A DNA stretch of 64,000 bases, from the NCBI GenBank assembly GCA_037178625.1, contig CM074129.1, forward strand, positions 3,844,001 to 3,908,000, given 5' to 3'. Shown here in pieces: positions 19,898-29,621 of this stretch (its first letter is position 1; every line of letters starts with the position of its first letter). Source of the DNA: Skeletonema tropicum (lineage: Eukaryota; Bacillariophyta; Thalassiosirophyceae; Thalassiosirales; Thalassiosiraceae). The notes beneath the pieces are model-generated. The model ran no database searches and had not been told where the DNA came from. It saw only the letters and a list, made by a program, of their open reading frames with translations. Made by a program: the position numbers and the translations under genes.

Positions 19898-22800
19898 ATG
19901 AAATTTGGATTTACAAACGAGCGTGCTACCTCCAGCACTTCTTCTTCTACCACCAGCCGCTCCACTCGAAAGCTTCGTAAGCGATCTCCAGCAGAGGGTG
20001 CAGAGGCCGCTCAAAGCGTCAGTCTCACCAAAGATCCGCAATCATCCGCATCAGCTCCACATCCTTCTAACTCTCCTATTGGTAAGTTTGATGTGTACAA
20101 TGTTTCCTGGAAACATCTCATCATCGACAGCGCGATTCTTCGCGATATGGCCGAGTCATCTTTCGGGGGTTCCATGGATTCTGATTTCGACGATCCGTTG
20201 TCGACGCTTCGTTCGTTGTTCGAGTCATGCTCCGAGCATGAATTGATGTATGTTAGTGCTACGATCGGTATGGAAGCCATTCGCAACGACAAGGTAGTTC
20301 TTATCGATGAGATCATTAAGACAATGTCCACGAAGAAGCAGCTATCTTTCGGTTGCACCCAGCTGCAGTCTGGTAGCATCGTCTCTGTTTCGCCAAGAGA
20401 AAAAGTCGAGAAATGTGATGTGAAATCGTGAGTGACGTCATAACATATTTTTGTGATCATGCCAATTTTATTTTCTCCGCGATTTTTTATTAACCTCAAT
20501 TATCCTTTTTCTGACAGTGCCGATCGCACGATGGCTGCCCCTCAAGTTCATTCTCGCACAACTCACTCCTCTGGTGATGTTTCATCAACACCAACTAAGA
20601 GTGATGGTGATTTTGTCAACAATAAGGCGTCGTAAGTACTTTACTGTTTTATACGTTCCTCTCATTTATTGTGCTTGTCCCGCTAAATGTTTCGCACCAT
20701 ACATCTTGTGTATCCTACAATATAAATATGTGCTCATGACAAATTTATTTCTCTTTTCTATTATGCATCGAAGTGATGGGTATGAGCCGTATTATCACGA
20801 CGAGTTGACAAGCGGTCAATGGCTCCGGAAGACTCTTATTAGAAAGAGTGGCTCTAATATTGGGAAGGAATACTACAAATTTATTGCACCGACAGGTCGC
20901 ATTTTTAACAGTCTCAAAGCTGCAAAGGAGTTCGACGCGTCTATCAAAAATGAGTCTTCTCATAAGCTAGCGTCTGCTGAGGATCTTCCAGAGGAAGAAG
21001 AGCCACATAGCCCTTCGCAATTGTTGGCGGATCAAGCCAAGGACGTCATAAAGTCGATTGCTATGGTTGTACAACCTCCAATTTACTATGAAGTTGTGAA
21101 TGTCAGCGTCGACGTCGATAACATGGCTTGTGATGATCTTGTGAAGAAACATGGCTTGTCCTTAATTACAACTGCGGGTAGAAACTACGAAACTAAGCCC
21201 GGTGACGAGACAATCGATCTGCGAAACACTACATCCATTCCGTATATGACGAGTTGCGTTTTGAATGATTCTACAAAAGCTAGTTGGCACGGTACTGAGG
21301 CACTTTTTGTAGATTTCATTCAAACGATTCTTGATCATGTCGACGACGATCATGATTACTTCAGTCAAGTGACACCAGTTCTCCGTCAGTTCCTTCTCGA
21401 GAGCAGCAATTCATACAAGAGGGAATTACACACAATCCAGTGGTATTACACCTTGTTTGACTCGTTTAGCCGTATTTTTGGCGTTGATATTGGGCTAATT
21501 CTTCCTCCTGACGGGCTAAAAGATTGTGAGGTGTCGAGATTAGTGCGTTTTCCATTTTGTGTAGAATCCCGCGATGCCTTTTCGCCCGTTATTGTGTACA
21601 GGCTGTTGTTCGATCGGACTAAGATTGAGAATCGCCTTGGTGATGGTGGTTGTATTGTTGCGGGTGTATCAGTGTTTGTGTTCAGTAATCGTGAAGAGTC
21701 CTCTGAGGTAGCTTCACCTGCTGGAGGTGGTATCAGGTCACGCAGCGGCTCTGATCGTTCAGACGAACCATTAGATTACAAACTTGAGATGTTCTTTCCT
21801 GATACAAAGCGCTTGAAATCGGGTTTTGGCAATGATAGGGGACCATCTCTATTCGACTGTTATGCCAATGGCAAATCAAGTTTCGGTGACAGATCGCATT
21901 CATCTAAAGAGGCTCTTCCAAATGAGATTGATATCAGTGACACCAAAATGTCGGCTCGAAGTTTGTTTACAACCCCCAACAATCGTCAATCTGCTAAAAC
22001 TTCGAAGGAAGACTCAGACATGATCGAGAAGTTACAGGCAGAGATTGAAATGTTGAAAGAGAAGAACAATGCGACTCAGAGCACATCAACTGAGTTAATT
22101 TCGAAAGGTGAGTTACAAAAATATCAGGGAGATCAGACGAGCGAGGGTGGTGAAGTGTCTTCTGGCGTAGTCTCTCGTGGTGGATGGGGGGGCTTAGTGT
22201 CTGGCGGTAAAGAAGCTATTTTGAAAGTTGCATCTCCAGTAAAGAAGCGGAAGAGCAGTCGAGTAGCCCTGCAAGTCAGTCCTCCAATCTTCAACAGGAA
22301 AACTGGTGGACAAAGCTGCTTCATAATCTTCATGGAAATGGGTGTAGATGCATGGTGGCTCAAGTCTGAAACCATGACGTCTGTGTGCGAAACATTCTTC
22401 AAGCACGTTCACAAGCAGAACGAAGTTGCCAGTTGCTACGTTTTCAATGAAACCACTATTAAAGCTCTCGTCTTTGGTGGTGACAACAATATTTCAAAGA
22501 AGACACGCAAAAATGGGGCTACCTACCCGATCTACAAGATGTGTTGCATTATGAACTTCCCAGGAAAAGGCTTTCCAGTCGAAACGCACTTGACTAAGTT
22601 TGAATCCAACATCAAGAGCATGTTTTCCGATGCCACAGTCCCAGCGGTCATCGCTCTCGATGCGATGAAAGTATCTTCGTCCAATCTTTATAACGGCTTC
22701 TTCAACGGGGAGTATCGTCAAGGATCCATGAAGAATGTCACTTACAAAGATGATGATGAGTTGTGTAAAGATATCAAAGCTGCATTGGAAGCTACTTTCA

Positions 22801-22991
22801 AAAATGGCTTTGGTACAAAGACGCTTAACCAACCGCTCAATAAGCATTTAACTGACTGGGGTATCAAGCAATACTTGACTGAAATTGGATACACCTCTTT
22901 CGATGACGTCAAAGATTGCGACAGGAATAGCATCTATCGTGGTCGCGACTTTCCGATTTGGAGTGCTATTGAGGAGGACATTGTCAATTAG
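19898..22991 (+). CDS. element protein with MBD/TAM-like domain, about 953 residues
   Basis: Exons 19898-20427, 20518-20631 and 20774-22991. Both junctions restore a Ser codon (TC|T), and the total of 2862 nt is in frame. Exon 3 opens with SGQWLRKTLIRKSG, then YYKFIAPTGRIFNSLKAAKE. This matches the layout of methyl-CpG-binding/TAM domains (GW.R....R.SG...YY.SP.GK.F.S..E). A possible coiled coil follows near genomic 22015-22090. The C-terminal 230 residues (from RKTGGQSCFIIFMEMG) are not recognised. A DNA-binding role is therefore inferred, perhaps with a cytosine-methylation preference. Both introns hold a palindrome copy. An in-frame GTGAGT at 22108 could act as an alternative donor (see findings). 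Confidence 0.6.
20443..20474. repeat. dispersed palindrome, copy 6 (degenerate, intron 1)
   Basis: ACATATTTTTGTGATCATGCCAATTTTATTTT: same layout with several mismatches. Confidence 0.45.
20721..20750. repeat. dispersed palindrome, copy 7 (intron 2)
   Basis: TATAAATATGTGCTCATGACAAATTTATTT: right arm intact, left arm with mismatches; located near the acceptor. Confidence 0.65.
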
Positions 22992-23156
22992 TGCATGATT
23001 GATGATTAAATTATGGCTTGGGAGTACAATCTATGCAATTGGGTGAAATGTTGCTTTGTTAACATTCTAGGATCGAATTCTATACTGACATATTCTGTTT
23101 CCCTCCTACTTTTTTCATATAATCCAATCATCTGGCTGGATCGGACTAACTACCAG

Positions 23157-26100
23157 TGTCGTTTACTCCACCGGGTGAGCCATTAGCAGACATCTCAGTT
23201 CCAGTTGTGACACCTGTAAAAGATACAACATCGTCCATTGCTAGTAGACAAGGTGAGTTTTTGTACTTGTACGAGTGTCACTGGTACGGTTTACGCTTCT
23301 GAAAATAAATTTGTCCTCACGACAAAAATATTTTGAGGTCCGATACTTCACCTCATCGCTGACAATTTTGGTCTTTTCCCAATGTTACTTCCAGCTCCGA
23401 ATATATCGTTAAAACATATTATATTCTTCGTGACAACCTGGCTTCAGAAAATCCTATGTGTCAAGCAAGTCCGAAACATAGGCATACCGCTGAAGGAGAT
23501 CAAGAAGCAAAGTATGGTCGCTGAACAAAATTTGATAGACGGTCATCGCGAGACGAAGCTTCGTTTCATTCCGAAACACAAATCACAGGAACTTGTTGCC
23601 ATAATCGTGTTAGTGTCACTTAGCAACATAATGGACTTACAGAAACACTCCTTAGACAGTCCTGTTTGCCACACCATTTGTGACAGCTTGGTCAGTTCGG
23701 GTATATCATCCCTGGAGAGAAGAAAATTGCCCGAGGCCAAGTCTTCATTCCGCGAGCAGGTCTCAATCGCTGTAAATGCCAATGTCAATCATTGTTTTGC
23801 GTTGTCGTTCAAGACGAATGACCAAAGACTCTTGTCAGCAGACAGGTTGTCTTCGGACCTATCGTCGAGGTTGTCGAATCTGGCTAATGGCCGTGACATT
23901 CCGTCGCTGTCGACGTATTTTGAGAACTCTCTTAGAGACAACATTAAGAGGAACGCTGTGGTAGTACACGGTATGGATTTTGCAACACTTGAGCCGGAAG
24001 AGTGTTTAAATGATGCGGTTCTCAATTTTTGGTTCAAATGGGTGACTACACCAAGGTGTCCAGAGGACAATACGTCTTCAGTACACATTTGCTCAACATT
24101 CCTTCTTTCGAGCGTATTGAACGATGGATACAATGAGAGATACCAAAAGTGGCTAAAGAATGTCAACATCTTTGACAAATCGATGGTATTGTTTCCGGTG
24201 CATCTAGCTCATCATTGGAGTTTGATAGTGGTGCTGAATCCGAAGCTCATAAATCAGACTAAAAGACGATGGAACGATCCAATGTACACAGGAGATGTAT
24301 TTGCCATGATCCATCTGGATTGTCTCGGGTGCGGAACGGTGCATAATAAGCAGCATCTTGCGAGAGCCGTTCGAGGCATACTCAACAAGGAATGGGATAA
24401 GTACAACAACAATGCTCTGGACAAAACAAACCGACCTTTCAGTCATCGGCACGAGTCATGTAAATTATATTCTCCCAAAGGTGAGTCGTACTCATAGTAT
24501 GTATTATTTTATCCTGTCATACACTACTGATGACAAACTCACAAGAATACTACCTTCCATCAGTTCTCGTGCAGACCAACAGCTATGATTGTGGTGTACA
24601 TGTCTGTCGTTACGTTGTGAACCTAGTGCGGATGTTGAACGATGCAGAGGTGAAAATGCCTAATGTGAAAATGACGGATGTGATAGACAATTTCTCCACC
24701 AGTATTAGTGGTCACGAGTTGTTTGGCTATACTGAATCCGACATTAGTAGGATGCGGACTGAAATATACAACGTTATGGCCCATATTATGAAGTCCTATC
24801 AACACCACCGCATACACGAACCTAGGTCTGATCATGATCCAGTCAGTGATAGCGAAGAAGACGAAGAAGAGGTGGAAATTCTTGACAGACAGACTTCGGA
24901 GGGCTCTGACGTAGTAATGTCAGATGCACAGATCATTGATGATGCGTCGTATCAATTTCAATCGGACCAAGATGACCATCTCTCCGTCGATACAGAAGGT
25001 AAGTGCTCTTTGTCTAAAGCAAATACTTATATACATCATCAAAATAAATTTGACATCTGTACAAAATTATTTTACAACCATCAACCTCAGGTGACATCCA
25101 TCAAGTTCGATTGAGCTCCGACGACAATTACAATTACATTCACGTCGATTGTAACTTCGACTGCGACGATGAAGTTCAGCCAGCATCCAGCGACTTAAAT
25201 ACATTCGTTCAGATGGGTGACATCATAGAATACAGGAGCTCAAAGCAAGACGTACCAAGGAAGGGCGTAATTGTCGCCATTGGTGATCCTACATCAGAAG
25301 AGATTATTCAGATATCTGACGGCACGTGGCTCATGAGAAAGGTCCACCATGTGAAGCGGTTGGAAATCGTTCGACCATTGGAAGACAAGAGGTTGGTGAA
25401 TCCTTCGCCGAAGTGGAAGGGTCTCGACAAAGTGGTTGTCATTCCTCCGTACGAAACAGTCGATGAAAATGACAGTGATTGCGCCTCATTAAAATCGGAA
25501 GTGACAGAAGAATTTGAATTCGACGAATCAGCATCTAGCAAGGAAGAAAAGATTCCCATGCACACGTCGAGGTCAGAAAAGAATTACAGACAAAGAACAT
25601 CGAGTGGAGTGACTGGGCATAACCACTGGTACAAATCACGACGAGTTAAGAGCGGTGCAGCATATCTAGACCAGAGGCGCGACACAAGAAAGTACATTAG
25701 CTGGGCCAATTCAGGGAATGATTACGAGAAGGCAAGGTCAGTCATAAACCAGTTATACTTTGATTCTCTATGTTACGGTATTGTGGATAAATTCTACGAG
25801 AAGAAGCCGTATGATGCTCCAACCTTCAGAGAGTACCAAGAGAGGGTCACAGTAATGAAAAAAATGGTGGATTATCGAGCGAGGAATGAATTCAAGAAAC
25901 TGAACATCACGCTTGACGTAACATTCATGGACAACCCTTGCTATGGTGAGCGTGGCAGGTCGAACGAGACAAACCGAGCTAGACAAACTATAGAGGAGAT
26001 GTTGAAATTCGAGCATAAGATGAGAACGCTGGACCTACAAACCTGCAGTGTTTGCCTGGAGAACAAGTTGGTATTTAAGGAAAGGAGCGTATGCGAAACA

Positions 26101-28325
26101 TGCAAGAAAAAGAATCACTCAGAATCCTACTTCCTGGAGAACAACCTTCATCCAGTCTGGTACGAACGTGACAGCGAAGGATGCATCAAAATGGGCGAAG
26201 ACGGCAAACAAGTCGTGAGGTACGACATACCGGTCGAGCTGAAAGACCTGACAATGGCTGAAAAACTGCTGATTCGACGGTGTTCGCCATTCATACCATC
26301 GATGCACATCAAGGACGGTATCTATGGTATCAACGGCCATTGCGTTTGCTTTCCACAGGATATCGAAACTATGTGCACAGAACTGCCTCAAACCAAATCG
26401 AACATGGTCATTTTTATCCGCCACATGAGCGATCATCACGAGGGCATTCAGAAAAGTCGTCATTACAAAGTGAGAAAGGAGAAAGTCCTAGCAGCTCTGC
26501 GGTGGCTCAAGATTCATCATCGCGGCTACCACGACATTACAATTTCGGAGTCAAATCTTGATTGGATAAAGAACGGTTCTATCTACGATGTGGCAGAGAC
26601 ACACACTCTGAAAACGAAGCGAAGCAGAAGAGATGTTGTCGCAAATGCAACTGAAACGCTGTCGGGCAACCAATGTGATACAGAATCTAATGACGATGAC
26701 GTTGAAGTCCAGACAATTCACCCGAACTACAAAGGTGATTCGCCCAACGCCACCCAAACGAAAGTCATCAAAGATTTCGTAAACATAGCGAAACAGACAG
26801 GCCAGAAGGATAAGATTCTCAACTTCCCTCCGATCGATCACAGCAAGCCCTTGAAGTAAGTGAACAATTCTTCCAGTGCCATGTTTTTTCACCTCAATAT
26901 GCCATGCATTCTTTGAACTGACCATTAATGTTATCCAAAAATTGCGTCATCGTCTACCAGTGAGTTCGACGCAATGGTACAAATTTTCGTGAATGCATAT
27001 CCGTGTCTTTTCCCAGGCGGTATTGGTGACGTGTATGACCCAATACGAGGAAAGGTGAAAGACATCCATAGCTGGGCAACGCATATGATACGGTTCAAAG
27101 ATGGAAGGTTCATCAACGATCAAATGTTTTGCTTGTATGTCTTCAACATGCTGCAAAGACACACAAACAACACGCAGGGGAACTTCTTCTACAAGGACAA
27201 GAACTTCCTTGGTGCTAGCGACAGAATGCCTCCGACGGTGGAAGAGTTACAACAACAGTTTGCGGCAGGAGACATGAAGTATTTGAACAAGTTGCGCTAC
27301 CTCGCAAAGGGCATAAGAGGATCAGACAGTTTCTGGCGAGGAAAGACGGAAGAGTTGGAAGCGTGGATAGACTTCCACATATCCCGTGGACACGGTCCCT
27401 CCCACCCACTTCACAACGCTGTCATGTGCAGAGAATTGGTGGCCAGATCTGCGAAGGCTAATGATCAAGCTCGAGAAACAAGCTGGTAATATCGAGCATG
27501 CCGAACTGCTAGCAAAGAAGGACTTCGTAGCAATGACCAAATCCGTCAAACGATTTACGTTGTACGTGAATGATTTCTTCATGAAGAGGTCGAGGGTGTT
27601 TCTCGACACGGTGGTGAAAAATGCTCTTGGTATTGAGCACTACTGGGCGAGGGTCGAGTTCGCACCAGGGAGGGGTCAGATTCATTTACACTTACTGGGA
27701 ATTGGTAGGGACAAGTCTTATTTGTATGATTTCTATCGGGCTAAGTCGGAGGAGGAGAAGGTTAAGGTCATGGAAAAGTACGCCACTGGAGTGTTGGACA
27801 TGACAGCCGACATTCGCGTAAATGAAGACCACGTTTCGGACAGGTCGCCCGACTCGATCAATCCACTAATGCACCGGTTTTGTGAATGTCCTGATAAAGG
27901 AGAGGACGTTCGACTGTTATGTCAGGAATGCATGGTGCACAAATGCAATAATTACTGCCTTGGTGACAACAGGAAGCATGAGCCACGAGAGTGTAGGTTT
28001 GATCATGGCAAAGAGTCCGAGTACGGCAAAGGTGACACACCCGGAAAGCCGCTCTGCAACATGTCGGTCATTGTCACTGATCGTAGAGGCTTAGAACATT
28101 TCAGATTACCGCGAACGCAATCTCGTAAGGCTGTCCAGCACAGCAAGACGCTATTGCAATGCTGGAGGGCAATGTCGATATCCAGCTATTGATTTACAGG
28201 TCGCACCCCGACAAGCCGGATGTTACTGAGATAGAGAGTGTTTGCAAGTATGTCGTAGCATACGCAAGCAAGAAGAATCACACTTCAAAGCAGGAAAAGG
28301 AAGCTGTGCAAAACATCATCCAGAG
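23157..28325 (+). CDS. Ulp1 protease fused to Helitron replication initiator (HUH Rep); 3' end in gap
   Basis: Exons 23157-23252, 23395-24480, 24564-24998, 25091-26855 and 26961-28325; every junction keeps frame (phases 1,1,1,2). The 5' end is uncertain because the first exon has an in-frame stop upstream (23147) and no ATG. Domains in order: C48/Ulp1 protease with His (HHW, 24213), Asp (HLDCL, 24318), Gln (VLVQT, 24572) and Cys (YDCGV, 24590); a Tudor/SH3-like stretch near 25213-25380; a Cys finger (CSVCLEN...CETCKK); DUF6570 (26250-26570); Helitron-like N (LFPGGIGD, then WATHMIRFKDGRF); Rep with the HUH pair in QIHLHLLG (27683, 27689); and both tyrosines of YVVAYASK (28249, 28261). Two 1-bp frame breaks, near 27395 and 28160, interrupt the Rep part. 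The SF1 helicase expected next is not visible. Confidence 0.7.
23302..23335. repeat. dispersed palindrome, copy 8 (intron 23253-23394)
   Basis: AAAATAAATTTGTC, spacer CTCAC, GACAAAAATATTTT. One of the clearest copies. Confidence 0.8.
25041..25073. repeat. dispersed palindrome, copy 9 (intron 24999-25090)
   Basis: AAAATAAATTTGAC, spacer, GTACAAAATTATTTT. Confidence 0.8.
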
Positions 28326-28462
28326 GTGAGATCTATACTTCTTTTGCTTGGTAACATTTCCATCGACAAAATAAATTTGTCTTCTCTACATTTTTATTTT
28401 TTTGCCATGTTACTGAATTTTTGATTCCAAACCATCAAATCGTGATCAAACCAAATAGCAAA
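28326..28462 (+). other. start of intron 5 of the Ulp1-Rep gene, running into the gap
   Basis: The donor GTGAGA at 28326 follows the Rep Tyr motif. Palindrome copy 10 follows it: AAATAAATTTGTC ... TACATTTTTATTTT (28368-28400). The acceptor and next exon are hidden. Confidence 0.6.
28368..28400. repeat. dispersed palindrome, copy 10
   Basis: Left arm AAATAAATTTGTC intact; right arm TACATTTTTATTTT as in copy 4. Confidence 0.7.
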
Positions 28463-28972
28463 NNNNNNNNNNNNNNNNNNNNNNNNNNNNNNNNNNNNNN
28501 NNNNNNNNNNNNNNNNNNNNNNNNNNNNNNNNNNNNNNNNNNNNNNNNNNNNNNNNNNNNNNNNNNNNNNNNNNNNNNNNNNNNNNNNNNNNNNNNNNNN
28601 NNNNNNNNNNNNNNNNNNNNNNNNNNNNNNNNNNNNNNNNNNNNNNNNNNNNNNNNNNNNNNNNNNNNNNNNNNNNNNNNNNNNNNNNNNNNNNNNNNNN
28701 NNNNNNNNNNNNNNNNNNNNNNNNNNNNNNNNNNNNNNNNNNNNNNNNNNNNNNNNNNNNNNNNNNNNNNNNNNNNNNNNNNNNNNNNNNNNNNNNNNNN
28801 NNNNNNNNNNNNNNNNNNNNNNNNNNNNNNNNNNNNNNNNNNNNNNNNNNNNNNNNNNNNNNNNNNNNNNNNNNNNNNNNNNNNNNNNNNNNNNNNNNNN
28901 NNNNNNNNNNNNNNNNNNNNNNNNNNNNNNNNNNNNNNNNNNNNNNNNNNNNNNNNNNNNNNCCCTTCGATC
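28463..28972. other. assembly gap (510 N)
   Basis: Run of N. It interrupts the Helitron-like element; true size unknown. Confidence 0.98.
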
Positions 28973-29334
28973 GACAGGTAGTCATCCTCAACACTGATGG
29001 GAAAACATTCACACTATTGCAAAATCCACAGGCTATGAGACTTAAAAAAGCTGGATACATTGAGGATAGAAAGTTCATCATTCAGCCTTCTCAACAGGTG
29101 ATTGAGGATGCCTTGGAGGGTGAGAACTTGGGGGATGCTATTAAAGGAATTTTGGGTGGTGGAGGTGAAAAGAGTGGTGATGGTGATGTTATTGCTGAAG
29201 TAAGTGAAAGTGTCAGTAGTGAGAGCAGTCCAAGCAGTGTTGTAGTGGAGGAGACACCTGCTAGTGTTGAAGAAGTTGCTGTTAGTGAGAGCCAGCCTGA
29301 GAGTGTTGATACTGCAGCTGTGGAGTCAAACTAA
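28973..29334 (+). CDS. 3' end of an unrecognised protein (partial)
   Basis: The frame is open from the gap edge and ends at 29334, giving about 120 residues. It has a basic, structured start (FDRQVVILNTDGKTFTLLQN, then AMRLKKAGYIEDRKFII), followed by a Gly-rich and then a Ser/Val/Glu-rich tail (VSESVSSESSPSS). No family was recognised. Its composition does not resemble the Rep or a helicase, so it is probably a host gene cut by the gap. Confidence 0.5.
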
Positions 29335-29621
29335 AGCAATAGGAGTATTCATATTGTTAAAAACGATCATTGTGCCATTCAGTTTCGAGGCAGTTCGTTC
29401 TAAAACTTGCATCCTATCTATCCCCTAAATGAAAAAAATGGCATCCATTCGGCTCGCGGCGCCGTGACAACGTCGTCATGTAACATCATGACCATGACGC
29501 CGTGACGATGGCGTCGCTATTATGCCCTATCATACTTCTTTTCATCTCCTCTCAAGTGTGCCATCCTCCTTCGTCGTATTAGCGATCCCAGTATTTCTAC
29601 AGCAAAGCTAGAGTTAGTACC

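Larger units (their letters stand above)
13283..28462 (+). mobile_element. large Helitron-related element (candidate), right end in the N gap
   Basis: This block holds a Ulp1-Helitron Rep gene (23157-28325), two other spliced genes (15525-19214 minus, 19898-22991 plus) and one unspliced frame (14520-15356). A single palindromic motif is scattered through the introns of both strands and near the left edge, which ties the genes together. The left border is placed where copia similarity stops (about 13282), next to a GC hairpin and a 102-bp tandem repeat. The right border and the expected helicase are lost in the N gap. No Helitron 5'-TC or 3'-CTRR terminus was proven. An endogenised virus is an alternative, but no capsid or polymerase was seen. 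Confidence 0.55.

Noticed and set aside
22992..23156. Small frame beginning at ATG 23023
   Set aside because: Encodes 57 residues through the putative intron and does not join the protease frame; kept only as context for the uncertain 5' end.
13283..28462. Reading the block as an endogenous large DNA virus or Polinton
   Set aside because: No capsid, packaging ATPase or polymerase motif was seen, while HUH-Rep with Helitron-like N domain is clear.
17081..28462. Introner-type copying of whole introns
   Set aside because: Introns share only the 30-35 bp palindrome; their remaining sequence and lengths differ and no target duplications frame them.
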